Origin: Bacteroidia bacterium
GTDB taxonomy: Bacteria > Bacteroidota > Bacteroidia > J057
Direction of reading: 5' to 3'
Length of the DNA stretch: 64,000 bases
Assembly (NCBI GenBank): GCA_030430205.1
Contig: JAUIGE010000001.1
Location: 186,001-250,000 of the forward strand
The translations under genes were made by a program, and so were the position numbers. Under the pieces are notes generated by a model. The model made no database searches. It was not told the origin of the DNA and saw only the letters and a program-made list of their open reading frames with translations. Positions within the stretch are counted from its first letter, which is position 1, and every line of letters starts with the position of its first letter. Below, in pieces: positions 17,036 through 26,344 of this stretch.

Positions 17036-18417
17036 TCCTTTTCCCAGGGTTTTTTCTTTTCCTTCTCTATTTCTATGGTGACGGCAGTGCTGTCTGTCAG
17101 GGTTTTGGTCAGGGTCGTGTAGGGACCGATCACGACCTGCTCACCGGCCTGCAGGCCGGATTTCACAACGATATAGTTATCGTCGCTGATGCTGGTGGTG
17201 ATGGCGCGCTCGCGCGCGAGGCCGTCTTTCACGACATAAACCACTTCCTGTGGTTTCTCGTCTTTCGTTTTTCGCTTCTTCTCCCCTTCTTCTCCCTCAC
17301 TTTTACCGTCATCCTTTTTATCCCCATCCTTTTCTTCTTTGCTGAGGGTAACAGCCTGTATGGGGACACTGATTGCCCCTTTTTCCCATTCGGTAAAAAT
17401 ATCTACCAGGGCAGTCATACCCGGGCGAAAAGGACTTTCAGCTATTTGAAGTTCACTGTTGCTAACAAGCGTGGCTTTTTTCTCAGAAGCATAAGAGCTG
17501 GGAGAAATTTTCACTTTAACCTCAAAGCTGGTCACCTGGTCATTTCCTGTAATAGAGCTGGTCGCGGAGTAGGCGATTTCGGTTACCGTACCAAAAAATG
17601 ATTTATCCGGGAAAGCGTCTACTTCAATGCGCGCTGAGTCTTTCAGGTTTACATTGACGATGTCATTCTCATTGATTTCGACCAGTACTTCCATGCTGGA
17701 AAGGTCTGCTATACGCAGGATTTCCGTTCCCTGCATCTGGGCAGTACCCACAACCCGCTGCCCCACTTCTACGCTGAGCTTGGTGATGGTACCATCCATA
17801 GAGGCGTAGATATTGGTACGGTCAAGGCTCTGACGCGCCTGCTTGACCGAAGCGGCGGCGCTCTGCGCCTGGTAATAAGCGGCCTGTACATTCAGCTTCG
17901 CTGACTCATAGCGCGATCTGGATATCTTATATCTCAGCTCATTGCTTTCGTATTCCATTTTTGAAATAACCTCTTGCTTATAGAGGTCTTTATTTCTTTC
18001 CAGGTTGATAGAATCCTGGAGCATATTGGCTTCGGCTTCCTTGACAGAGGCGCGCGCCTGTAACTCTGCGGCTTTTGCAGAATTGAGGGATGCCTCGGTA
18101 CGTTCAAGGGTAGAGCGGTAATCGTCCGGGCGAATGGTGACCAGAAGGTCTCCTTTTTTGACACGCATACCCTCTTCTACATAAAGGCTGACAATCTCAC
18201 CAGACACGTCCGGCGCTACGGGCACCTCTATTGTAGGCTGTATGACACCTGACTCAGATACTTTGGCAAAGATGTCCCGAACCTCAGCCTTTTCGGCTTC
18301 GACTTTCAGGCCATCTTCTGTAGTTGCACGCTTGACCACGATCAGTGTGATCAGGACAGCGACAAGGCCAAGGACTATCCACAGGGTCGGTTTTCGTTTT
18401 TTGGGTTTATTAACCAT
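17032..18417 (-). CDS. Efflux membrane fusion protein (HlyD/MacA type)
   Basis: Periplasmic adaptor of 461 residues. N-terminal membrane anchor (PTLWIVLGLVAVLITLIVV, about residues 10-28), a first half-lipoyl segment with APDVSGEIVSLYVEEGMRVKKGD, a helical hairpin (about 105-200) that should contact TolC, then the second lipoyl half and beta-barrel domains. Near the C-terminus lies a highly charged Lys/Glu/Asp/Gly insert of about 35 residues (around 375-410) that is not typical. It lies downstream of the TolC gene on the same strand (60 bp). No ABC permease/ATPase of MacB type or RND pump follows; the downstream neighbour is the convergent RidA gene. Confidence 0.93.
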   Translation of the reverse strand: MVNKPKKRKPTLWIVLGLVAVLITLIVVKRATTEDGLKVEAEKAEVRDIFAKVSESGVIQPTIEVPVAPDVSGEIVSLYVEEGMRVKKGDLLVTIRPDDYRSTLERTEASLNSAKAAELQARASVKEAEANMLQDSINLERNKDLYKQEVISKMEYESNELRYKISRSRYESAKLNVQAAYYQAQSAAASVKQARQSLDRTNIYASMDGTITKLSVEVGQRVVGTAQMQGTEILRIADLSSMEVLVEINENDIVNVNLKDSARIEVDAFPDKSFFGTVTEIAYSATSSITGNDQVTSFEVKVKISPSSYASEKKATLVSNSELQIAESPFRPGMTALVDIFTEWEKGAISVPIQAVTLSKEEKDGDKKDDGKSEGEEGEKKRKTKDEKPQEVVYVVKDGLARERAITTSISDDNYIVVKSGLQAGEQVVIGPYTTLTKTLTDSTAVTIEIEKEKKKPWEKD

Positions 18418-18477
18418 GGAAAAGATTTTGGGAAAATTAGAGGATTAGAGAATGAGAAGATTTGAGGATGCTTACTT

Positions 18478-19908
18478 CTACTCTAGTACTATCGGCTTTC
18501 CTTCGTAAAAATCGAGGATTTTGGTTTTGAATATGAAGTCATATTTGGTCCGCACCTGGTCATTTTGTGCACGGATCAGGTTGTTTTTTGCCAGGAGGTA
18601 ATCGACAGAATTGATGACGCCGAGGTTGAACTGTTTTTCCGAATTCTGAAAAGTAGTTTCCAGCGCTGTCACTTGTTTCTGTGTAGCATCGTAGGTGGCT
18701 TTGGAAGAAGCCACATCCAGGTAAGCCTGCTGGATGGTTTGCTTCAACTGCTGCTTGGCGAGTTGCGAATTATAAGCCGCATTGCGCGTTTGTATTTCAG
18801 CCTGCTGCATCTGGTTGGTGTTGAAGCCTCTGCTGAAGATCGGAATGCTCATGCCTGCTCCTATGCTGAGATTTCGCTGATCAAAAAGCTGATTGAAGAG
18901 GGGATAGCCACCAAATACCGGTGCATCCTGCTGAAAGATGATTTCTTCTGTCGCTCCCATAAACTGCACTCCCAGCGTATCAAATACGGTTTTCAAACCG
19001 GTGATCTGCTGGCGTGCGCTGGAGTAACCGGTAAAAACATTCGCCTGTAGGCCAATGGAAGGCAGGCGGCCCGCATTGGCAATTTTTTCATTGAACTCTG
19101 CCGCCGAAATGCGCAGCTCAGCTGCCCTGATATTGGGCTGAGTAGTCAGCGCCGTACGATAAATATCGTTGGTGCGGGCAGCGGCCAGGTTGTAGTCGGG
19201 GAGCTCCAGGCTCTCCGGGCGGTCTATCTCAAAAGATTCAGACGGATCCAAAGTCAGCAATTGCTGAAGGTTGAGATAAGCCAGCGAAAGCTGGTTTTGG
19301 ATATTGATGAGATTCAGCTCCTCTGTGGCAAGTTGAGCATCCAGGTCAAGCAGGCTTGCCATCGGCTGGGTGCCTGCATCCACCAGTTTTTTGGTGCGCC
19401 CGCGGCGCTCTTTGATGGTGGCAAGCTGCGCTTCGGCGCTGTTTACCAGTTCATAGTTGAACAGGATATTGAGGTAGGCATTCACCACCTGTAGGGTGAT
19501 ATTGTTTTGCATCTGCGCCTGATCCATCTGGCTGGCAGCCAGGTTTACTTCATTGCGCTTGATAGTATTGACTGTCTGAAAGCCTGAAAAAATATTCACA
19601 TTACTGGTAAGCGAAAGGTTACCCGAGCGAATATTGGTGTTGGAAAACTCATTGGTGAAGGGATCATTCACATAACCAATGTTATCACTGAAGTTTACAT
19701 TCCCGGATAAGTTGGGATAGCGGTTAAGTTTGGACTGGTCCAAATTGTATTGGCTGCTCTCTACATTGAGGTGGGACTGTTTGATCTGGATATTGTTTTC
19801 CAAAGCGTAAGCCACACAACGCTGGAGGTCCCAAGTTTCGCTCTGCGCCTTGAGGCTCATGCTACTCAGGAAAAGGATGCTAACAAGCAGAAAAAGACGA
19901 TACATCAT
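18478..19908 (-). CDS. TolC family outer membrane efflux protein
   Basis: Outer-membrane channel of 476 residues with signal peptide (MMYRLFLLVSILFLSSMSLKAQ). Two homologous OEP halves are visible, each with long amphipathic helices rich in Gln/Asn/Leu: WDLQRCVAYALENNIQIKQ opens the first, and the second ends with QFNLGVINSVDYLLAKNNL followed by YDFIFKTKILDFYEGKP. The typical TolC pattern N-x-x-L-R-A-Q appears as NNLIRAQNDQ. First gene of a two-gene unit with the fusion protein; it should work with that adaptor and a pump encoded elsewhere. Confidence 0.95.
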   Translation of the reverse strand: MMYRLFLLVSILFLSSMSLKAQSETWDLQRCVAYALENNIQIKQSHLNVESSQYNLDQSKLNRYPNLSGNVNFSDNIGYVNDPFTNEFSNTNIRSGNLSLTSNVNIFSGFQTVNTIKRNEVNLAASQMDQAQMQNNITLQVVNAYLNILFNYELVNSAEAQLATIKERRGRTKKLVDAGTQPMASLLDLDAQLATEELNLINIQNQLSLAYLNLQQLLTLDPSESFEIDRPESLELPDYNLAAARTNDIYRTALTTQPNIRAAELRISAAEFNEKIANAGRLPSIGLQANVFTGYSSARQQITGLKTVFDTLGVQFMGATEEIIFQQDAPVFGGYPLFNQLFDQRNLSIGAGMSIPIFSRGFNTNQMQQAEIQTRNAAYNSQLAKQQLKQTIQQAYLDVASSKATYDATQKQVTALETTFQNSEKQFNLGVINSVDYLLAKNNLIRAQNDQVRTKYDFIFKTKILDFYEGKPIVLE

Positions 19909-20089
19909 AACTTAAAATCTTTAGGCCCAAAGAATTAATGGTAATCGGCGAATTAGACGTTAGGCGCTGGGATGTATTACATTCAGCAGGAAAAAAGGAA
20001 GAGATGCGAGAGAATTAGCAATTTTTGCTGAAATTTCCCTTTAACCCAACTTTAACAAAATCCCTCCACGCCATTCAATCCAATTTTCT

Positions 20090-20097
20090 TAACTTTG
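20090..20097 (+). promoter_or_regulatory. Candidate -7 box for the uppS-bamA unit
   Basis: TAACTTTG matches TAnnTTTG exactly; no clear -33 TTG is seen at the right distance. It would leave a leader of about 110 nt containing the repeat element. Confidence 0.35.
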
Positions 20098-20114
20098 CCG
20101 ATTCGAATCAAGAA

Positions 20115-20198
20115 AGTTCCTGGTTTCTTGCTCCTGGTTTCTGGTTTTTTGCCTACCCAAACCCGAAACACGGACGCCAAAACCCGAAACACCAAACG
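20115..20198. repeat. Hairpin-element family, copy 4, in the uppS leader
   Basis: One arm has units of TTCCTGGTTTC and TCCTGGTTTCTGG type (20115-20146), the other has CCCGAAACAC and CCCGAAACACC units (20155-20198). The arms are only partly complementary. It ends about 16 bp before the uppS start codon. Confidence 0.6.
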
Positions 20199-20213
20199 AA
20201 TCAACGATTCTCC

Positions 20214-20963
20214 ATGGATCTGAAAGATCAACTAGATATAGCAAAACTCCCCCAACACGTCGCCATCATCATGGATGGCAATGGTCGTTGGGCCAAGAAA
20301 AGAGGCAATATGCGCGTTTTTGGTCACCGATCTGCCGTGAAGGCTGTGCGGGATGTGACCGAGGGAGCAGCAGAATTGGGGGTAAAGTACCTGACGCTCT
20401 ATGCGTTTTCTACCGAAAACTGGAACCGCCCCAAACTGGAAGTCAATGCGCTGATGCAATTGCTGGTCGATACCCTCGCCAAAGAATTGCCGACGCTCAT
20501 GGACAACGATATTCGCCTGAGTTCGATAGGAAGGATAGAAGATCTGCCGGGCAATTGTGCTTCCCGCTTGCAGGAAGTCATCGAAAAGACCAAAGATAAT
20601 AAGCGAATGACCTTATCTTTGGCGTTGAGCTATGGCTCACGCAGCGATATGACCCTTGCTATGCGTCTAATAGCAGACAAAGTAGCCAGCGGCCAGATCG
20701 CCCCGGAAGCCATAGACGAAAATCTGATCAAAGCCCATCTGAGTACGCACGATATGCCCGACCCGGAATTATTGATTCGTACTTCGGGTGAGTTTAGGAT
20801 CAGTAATTTTTTATTGTGGGAAATCGCTTATACAGAGCTGTTTATCACAGACAAACTTTGGCCGGACTTCCGCAGGGAGGATTTATATTCGGCCATTTTA
20901 GACTACCAGAAGCGCGAAAGACGTTTCGGAAAAATCAGTGAGCAAATCAACAATCATTCATGA
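20214..20963 (+). CDS. uppS: Isoprenyl transferase (undecaprenyl diphosphate synthase)
   Basis: Cis-prenyltransferase that makes the C55 lipid carrier for peptidoglycan and O-antigen. The start at 20214 (MDLKDQLDIAKLPQHV) gives 249 residues, the family norm; the open frame extends 63 codons upstream, but that part is repeat DNA. Motifs: IMDGNGRWAKKRG with the catalytic aspartate, LYAFSTENWNRP, and the C-terminal pyrophosphate-binding RTSGEFRISNFLLW followed by TELFITDKLWPDF. The more usual wording RTSGEQRLSNF is slightly altered. The stop overlaps the bamA start by 4 bp (ATGA), so the two are translationally coupled. Confidence 0.97.
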   Translation: MDLKDQLDIAKLPQHVAIIMDGNGRWAKKRGNMRVFGHRSAVKAVRDVTEGAAELGVKYLTLYAFSTENWNRPKLEVNALMQLLVDTLAKELPTLMDNDIRLSSIGRIEDLPGNCASRLQEVIEKTKDNKRMTLSLALSYGSRSDMTLAMRLIADKVASGQIAPEAIDENLIKAHLSTHDMPDPELLIRTSGEFRISNFLLWEIAYTELFITDKLWPDFRREDLYSAILDYQKRERRFGKISEQINNHS

Positions 20964-23461
20964 GACGCATTCTCTTACTTAGTTTTAGCCTGATGCTGCT
21001 GTGGGCATCTTCTTTTGCCCAGCAAAGCCCGGGCGAGCCCAAAATTTATATCCTCTCCGGTCTGGAGGTAGAAGGCGCTCAATATGTAGATGCCAACTCC
21101 ATCAAAAACCTGAGCGGTCTTACCGTAGGCGCTCCTGTGCGCATACCCGGCTCGGATATTTCAGACGCGATCAAGCGGCTCTGGAAAAAAGACCTTTTCT
21201 CAGATGTCAGCATCCGCCAGGACAATATCGCAGGCAAAAACATCTTCCTGACCATCCTGGTCACCGAAAGGCCGCGCATCTCTCGCTTTTCTTTCGAAGG
21301 CATCAACAAAGCTCAGGCAGATGAATTGAAAGAAAAAATCAATTTTATCAGCGGTACCATCCTTACAGATGCCAAAAAGTCTACCGCGACCCGCGTGATC
21401 CGCAATTACTATGTGGAAAAAGGCTTTTACAATACCGAAGTGGAAATCGAAGAATTGCCTGACGAAATCCTGAAAAATGGCGTCGTCGTCAGCATCAAAG
21501 TGGACCGCGGCGATCGCATCAAGATCAATTACCTCAGCATTGAAGGAAATACCGCTTTTAACGACAAAAAAATCAAGCGCAAACTCAAGGGTGTTAAGGA
21601 GAAAAGGTGGTGGAGGCTTTGGGCAAAATCAAAATACATTCCCAAAACCTTTCGCGAAGCAAAAGATGCCGTCGTCCAGGCGTATAATGACGCAGGCTAT
21701 CGCGATGCGATGGTAGAGCAAGACACGGTCTTCAGACATGACGATAAAACCGTCAATGTTGGGATGAAGATTTATGAAGGGCAGAAATATTATTTCCGTG
21801 ACATCGACTGGGTCGGAAATTATAAATACAATTCCGAGACGCTGGAGCGTATCCTAAACCTCAAAAAAGGAGATACTTACAATACCACCGAGTTGAATGA
21901 ACGCCTTTCGGGCGATCCTAACGGGGGAGATGTAAGCTCACTCTATATGGATGATGGCTACCTCTTTTTCCAGGTTATGCCTGTTGAAGTTGCCGTAGAG
22001 GGCGACTCTATCGACCTGGAGATCCGCATACAGGAAGGGCCCCAGGCCACGATCCGCAATGTCATCATTGAGGGCAATACCAAAACCAGTGACTATGTTA
22101 TCCTGCGCATGTTGCGCACATATCCCGGCAAGAAATTTAGCCGTTCGGATATCATCCGTAGCCAGCGTGAGATCCTCAACCTGGGGTATTTCAACCAGGA
22201 GACCCTGAATGTAGTGCCGATTCCCGATATGCAGACCGGTACGGTCGACATCAAATATATCGTGGAGGAACGTCCTTCGGACCAGTTGCAGTTGCAAGGC
22301 GGCTGGGGTGGACGGATTCGCGACGTGAATAACAATGTGATCGGTGGTGGCTTCGTAGGCACCGTACAGGTGCAGTTCAACAACTTCTCCACCAAGCGGA
22401 TGTTCCGCCCGAGAGAGGAATGGGCAGGGCCCGTACCTTCCGGAGACGGACAAAAGCTGAGTCTTGCCATTCAGATGAATGGAGTTGGATACCGCAACTT
22501 CTCCTTCTCTTTCATTGAGCCTTGGTTTGGGGGCAAAAAGCCTAACTCTTTGGGCTTAAGTACCTCTTATGTTGTTTTCCAAAACGTAGCCTCCAACTAC
22601 AGAAACAGCATTTTCTCTACCTCAGTAGATTACGGACGCCGCCTGAGTTTTCCGGACGACTTCTTTCGTTCGCAGACCTCTTTGACTTACAAATACTTCG
22701 ACGTAACCAATCCAACAACCGTATTCTCCCGCAGCTTTATCCGTCAGGATGGCACACCGGAGCCGGATGCTTTTGTGAATGTGATTGCTTTCCGTCAGTC
22801 ATTTGACCGCACAAGTATAGATGCGCCTATTTATCCGAAGAGTGGCTCTATCGTGAATCTCTCAGTAGAAGCGACGCCTCCTTATTCGCTTTTCAGCAAT
22901 AAAAACTATGCGGAACTCAATCCTTCGGAGAAGTTCAACCTGCTCGAATACCATAAATGGCGCTTCAACAGCAGCTGGTTCTGGCGTCTCTTTGGTAATG
23001 TGGTGCTGAATGCAAAAATAGAAGCGGGCTTTGTAGGCCGCTATAACAAAGACATAGGCGTTTCGCCATTTGAGCGCTTCTACCTGGGTGGAGCAGGCCT
23101 TGTGGGCACATTCGCCCTGGACGGGCGAGACATCATCCCGCTACGCGGCTACCAGGACAACTCGATCAACAACGACCAGCAAGGTCATATCATCTATAAC
23201 CGCTACATCATGGAGCTGCGCGTGCCGCTTACCCTGAACCAATCGGCTCCTATCTGGCTCCTCGGCTTTGCCGAGGCAGGCAATGGCTACACCAGCTTCC
23301 GCAACTACAACCCCTTCAGGGTGAGGCGTTCACTGGGTGCAGGGGTGCGTGTTATGCTGCCGATGGTCGGCCTGCTGGGTATAGACTGGGCCTATGGCTT
23401 TGAGGACACCAATTCTATCGGGGGACGTCAGTTCCACTTTATCATTGGACAGCAGTTTTAA
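20960..23461 (+). CDS. bamA: Outer membrane protein assembly factor BamA
   Basis: Inserts beta-barrel proteins into the outer membrane. 833 residues: signal peptide (MRRILLLSFSLMLLWASSFAQ), a series of POTRA domains (about 25-420; five expected for BamA), then a 16-strand barrel. The Omp85 loop-6 motif is seen as DIIPLRGYQDNSI and the protein ends in phenylalanine (IIGQQF), the usual outer-membrane C-terminus. It overlaps uppS, which links lipid-carrier and outer-membrane synthesis as in other Bacteroidota. A close paralogue follows after a terminator. This copy, being coupled to uppS, is the better candidate for the essential one. Confidence 0.95.
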   Translation: MRRILLLSFSLMLLWASSFAQQSPGEPKIYILSGLEVEGAQYVDANSIKNLSGLTVGAPVRIPGSDISDAIKRLWKKDLFSDVSIRQDNIAGKNIFLTILVTERPRISRFSFEGINKAQADELKEKINFISGTILTDAKKSTATRVIRNYYVEKGFYNTEVEIEELPDEILKNGVVVSIKVDRGDRIKINYLSIEGNTAFNDKKIKRKLKGVKEKRWWRLWAKSKYIPKTFREAKDAVVQAYNDAGYRDAMVEQDTVFRHDDKTVNVGMKIYEGQKYYFRDIDWVGNYKYNSETLERILNLKKGDTYNTTELNERLSGDPNGGDVSSLYMDDGYLFFQVMPVEVAVEGDSIDLEIRIQEGPQATIRNVIIEGNTKTSDYVILRMLRTYPGKKFSRSDIIRSQREILNLGYFNQETLNVVPIPDMQTGTVDIKYIVEERPSDQLQLQGGWGGRIRDVNNNVIGGGFVGTVQVQFNNFSTKRMFRPREEWAGPVPSGDGQKLSLAIQMNGVGYRNFSFSFIEPWFGGKKPNSLGLSTSYVVFQNVASNYRNSIFSTSVDYGRRLSFPDDFFRSQTSLTYKYFDVTNPTTVFSRSFIRQDGTPEPDAFVNVIAFRQSFDRTSIDAPIYPKSGSIVNLSVEATPPYSLFSNKNYAELNPSEKFNLLEYHKWRFNSSWFWRLFGNVVLNAKIEAGFVGRYNKDIGVSPFERFYLGGAGLVGTFALDGRDIIPLRGYQDNSINNDQQGHIIYNRYIMELRVPLTLNQSAPIWLLGFAEAGNGYTSFRNYNPFRVRRSLGAGVRVMLPMVGLLGIDWAYGFEDTNSIGGRQFHFIIGQQF

Positions 23462-23463
23462 TT

Positions 23464-23511
23464 AGCAGATTTACAGATGAGCAGATTGGCAGATTAGGAG
23501 ATCTGCAGACT
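23464..23511. repeat. CAGATTTGCAGATGA-type degenerate repeat
   Basis: Directly behind the bamA stop codon, units of the form GCAGATTT-ACAGATGA-GCAGATTG-GCAGATTA occur in a row. Similar stretches follow the third OmpH gene (28106-28140) and precede the UvrD gene (35479-35506). Confidence 0.6.
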
Positions 23512-23544
23512 TGTCCGGAGCTAAGTCAAAGGATGGAAGAAATG

Positions 23545-23580
23545 AAGGTCAGGCCCAGTGGGTCTGGCCTTTAACTTTTT
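23545..23580 (+). terminator. Terminator between the two bamA genes
   Basis: A stem of about 12 bp with G-U pairs (arms 23545-23557 and 23561-23572, loop AGT) is followed by TTAACTTTTTATT. It makes the second bamA gene a separate transcription unit. Confidence 0.75.
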
Positions 23581-23642
23581 ATTAACATCTGCCATGCAAC
23601 GCATCGGCTGCCTTCATGCGTCTAGCATGTAATAGACCACTT

Positions 23643-23700
23643 CCCGGAACCCGAAACCCGAAACGCGGAACCCGAAACCCGAAACCCAAAACTCAAAACA
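23643..23700. repeat. CCCGAAA heptamer array before the second bamA (hairpin-element family, copy 5)
   Basis: About seven units of CCCGAAA/CGCGGAA/CCCAAAA type in direct tandem end 8 bp before the second bamA start codon. This copy has only one arm. Confidence 0.75.
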
Positions 23701-23707
23701 CAATCCT

Positions 23708-26191
23708 ATGATACGCATATGCCAACTGAGCATAGCAGCATTGCTATGTCTCACACAATCTATCTTTGCCCAAACACCAGATAATCAGGTGTATACACTT
23801 GTCAGCCTTCGCGTCGAAGGCCAGCAACAGCTCAGAGCGGAAGCCGTGGCTAAGCTAAGCGGGTTAAAAACGGGAGAGCAAATCTCCTTGCCTGCTGACG
23901 TCAGTCAGGCGGTGAAGCGGCTGTGGCAGCAGGACCTCTTCGCGGATGTCCGCGTCAGGCAGGACAGCATCATGGGAAAGGATATTGCCCTGTCCCTCAT
24001 CGTCACAGAACGGCCCAGAATCGGCTCTATTTCGCTCTCAGGCGTATCAAAAACGCAGGAGGAAGATTTGCGGGAGAGAATCAAGCTATTTGGCGGGACG
24101 ACCTGGACTGCGGCTAAACAGAAAAGCGCTGAGCGTGTACTGAGAAATTATTTTGTGGAAAAAGGCTTTTACCAGGCAGAAGTACATTTTTCCGAAAAAG
24201 CATCTCCCATTCTCAAAAACCGGGTGGACCTGACTATCGCCATTCAAAAGGGAAAATATACCCGAATCAACCGGATCGAATTTGTGGGAAATGATGTTTT
24301 TCCTGACAAAATGGCTTTGAAAAAGCTAAAAGGCGTCAAAACGAAAAAATTCTGGCGCGTATGGGCAAGGTCAAAATATGTGCCTCATCAGTTGCAGCAA
24401 GCACAGGAAATGCTGTTGATGGCCTATCGCAATGAAGGCTATCGCGATGCGATGGTGGAGCTGGACACGGTCTGGCTTGAAAACGAGCAGGCCGTAAACA
24501 TCCGCCTGCAGGTCTTCGAAGGAAGCCCTTATCACATTCGCCAAATCGAATGGAGCGGTAATAACCGCTACCACAGCGAGGCCCTCGGTGCAATTTTGGG
24601 GATCGAAAAAGGGGATATCTACCGATATGCCCAACTGATGCAAAAGCTGAATGCAGACCCGCAGGGGCGCGATATCAGCTCCCAATACATGGACGAAGGC
24701 TATCTCTTTTTCCAAATAGAACCCATCGAAAGCAGGATCGTCGGTGACTCTGTCGACCTACAGATTCGGATCACGGAAGGGCCGCAGACGACCATCCGCA
24801 ATGTGTGGGTGGAAGGCAATACCAAAACCAGTGATGAGGTGATCCTGCGCATGCTGCGCACCTATCCCGGCAAACAATTTAGCCGGACAGACATCATCCG
24901 CAGCCAGCGGGAGCTGCTGAGCCTGGGCTACTTCCATGAGGAAACCCTCAATGTCATTCCGATTCCCGATATGGAGACGGGCACCGTGGACCTGAAATAT
25001 GTGGTAGAGGAAAAATCTTCCGATCAGGTCCAGCTACAGCTCGGCTGGAATCCTGGCTCCGGCGATGATATCGGCGGCGGTGTGGTGGGAACAGTTCAGC
25101 TACAGCTGAACAATTTCTCAACCAAACGCTTGTTGGGGCCGCGCAGCGAGTGGGGGCATATGTACCCCGCAGGGGATGGACAGAGGCTGAATTTGGCGCT
25201 GCAAATGAATAGCTCCGATTATCAAAAAGTATCTTTTTCCTTTCTGGAACCCTGGCTCGGCGGCAAAAAGCCGCATTCACTGGGCATCAGTACTTCCTAC
25301 TCTGTTTTTTCGGATGCCGAAAGCGACTACAAAAATCGTATTTTTTCCACCTCCCTGGATCATGGACGCAAGATGAGTTGGCCGGATGATTATTTCCGCT
25401 CCTATACATCGCTTGCCTACAAATACTATGATGTGACGAACCCATCAGAGGTCTTTTCCCAAACTTTTATCCGCAGTGACGGCACTCCCGAATCACATGC
25501 ATTTGTAAATCAAATCTCTCTCAAGCAGACATTTGAGCGCAATTCACTGGATGCCGTGACCTTTCCAAAGAGTGGTTCTCTTATTTCCTTTTCCATGGAA
25601 GTCACCCCGCCTTACTCTTTATTAAGCAAAAAAGATTACAGCCAACTGGAGCCCGCGGAGAAATTCAATCTGCTGGAATACCACAAATGGACTTTTAACA
25701 GCAGTTGGTATTGGCGCTTGTTTGGCAATGTGGTCCTGAATGCAAAAATCCAGGCGGGATACCTCGGTAACTATAACAAAGAGCTGGGCGAATCGCCATT
25801 TGAGCGATTTTACCTGGGCGGCTCAGGGATTGGAAGTGGTTTTACCCTGGATGGCAGGGACTTCATCCCGCTCCGGGGTTATGACGACAATTCATTGGAC
25901 AATGATGGCGAGGGCTACAGCATCTACAACCGCTTTGTGCTGGAGCTGCGTGTCCCGATCATGCTGGATGGCCCTGTGCCGGTCTGGATGGTCGGCTTTG
26001 CCGAAGCAGGTAATGGCTATAATGGAGTTAAGGATTATAATCCTTTTCGTCTCAGGCGTTCAGCGGGTTTGGGGGTGCGGGCGCTCCTGCCGTCGATCGG
26101 TTTGATAGGGGTAGATTATGGCTATGGCTTTGACAAAGCCGATGGAAATGGGGGCCAGCAGTTTCATCTGATCCTGGGCAAAGAATTTTAA
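23708..26191 (+). CDS. BamA/Omp85 family protein, second paralogue
   Basis: 827 residues, alignable end to end with the preceding BamA: signal peptide (MIRICQLSIAALLCLTQSIFAQ), POTRA domains (to about 415) and a 16-strand barrel with the loop motif FIPLRGYDDNSL and a terminal phenylalanine (ILGKEF). Long segments match nearly word for word (for example TKTSD-VILRMLRTYPGK in the last POTRA), while the first POTRA domains differ more. It has its own upstream region, so it is likely expressed separately. It may be a specialised assembly factor for particular clients or a recent duplicate that partly replaces BamA. Confidence 0.93.
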   Translation: MIRICQLSIAALLCLTQSIFAQTPDNQVYTLVSLRVEGQQQLRAEAVAKLSGLKTGEQISLPADVSQAVKRLWQQDLFADVRVRQDSIMGKDIALSLIVTERPRIGSISLSGVSKTQEEDLRERIKLFGGTTWTAAKQKSAERVLRNYFVEKGFYQAEVHFSEKASPILKNRVDLTIAIQKGKYTRINRIEFVGNDVFPDKMALKKLKGVKTKKFWRVWARSKYVPHQLQQAQEMLLMAYRNEGYRDAMVELDTVWLENEQAVNIRLQVFEGSPYHIRQIEWSGNNRYHSEALGAILGIEKGDIYRYAQLMQKLNADPQGRDISSQYMDEGYLFFQIEPIESRIVGDSVDLQIRITEGPQTTIRNVWVEGNTKTSDEVILRMLRTYPGKQFSRTDIIRSQRELLSLGYFHEETLNVIPIPDMETGTVDLKYVVEEKSSDQVQLQLGWNPGSGDDIGGGVVGTVQLQLNNFSTKRLLGPRSEWGHMYPAGDGQRLNLALQMNSSDYQKVSFSFLEPWLGGKKPHSLGISTSYSVFSDAESDYKNRIFSTSLDHGRKMSWPDDYFRSYTSLAYKYYDVTNPSEVFSQTFIRSDGTPESHAFVNQISLKQTFERNSLDAVTFPKSGSLISFSMEVTPPYSLLSKKDYSQLEPAEKFNLLEYHKWTFNSSWYWRLFGNVVLNAKIQAGYLGNYNKELGESPFERFYLGGSGIGSGFTLDGRDFIPLRGYDDNSLDNDGEGYSIYNRFVLELRVPIMLDGPVPVWMVGFAEAGNGYNGVKDYNPFRLRRSAGLGVRALLPSIGLIGVDYGYGFDKADGNGGQQFHLILGKEF

Positions 26192-26230
26192 GGATTCCTT
26201 TTTTGCACGAAACTTATCAAGCGTGTTGAT

Positions 26231-26238
26231 TATCTTTG
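26231..26238 (+). promoter_or_regulatory. Candidate -7 box upstream of the OmpH genes
   Basis: TATCTTTG fits TAnnTTTG. A TTTG at 26202-26205 is 25 nt upstream, rather far. The leader to the start at 26345 would be about 100 nt. Confidence 0.35.
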
Positions 26239-26344
26239 CACTGATCCTGCTTTTAGCGCAATATTTGCCCTTTTTCGCGGTATCTTATATAGATTTTTGC
26301 GTCAAAAGAAGGAACAACGCATTTCAAACTCAACATATCTAAAT

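Larger units (their letters stand above)
19909..20213. other. Intergenic region upstream of uppS and the TolC gene
   Basis: A 305-bp divergent gap. It holds a candidate -7 box for uppS at 20090-20097 and a hairpin-element copy at about 20115-20198. I see no small gene or RNA gene. Confidence 0.5.

Noticed and set aside
20025-20213. 63-codon N-terminal extension of uppS
   Set aside because: It translates repeat DNA, and family members begin at the residue encoded at 20214.
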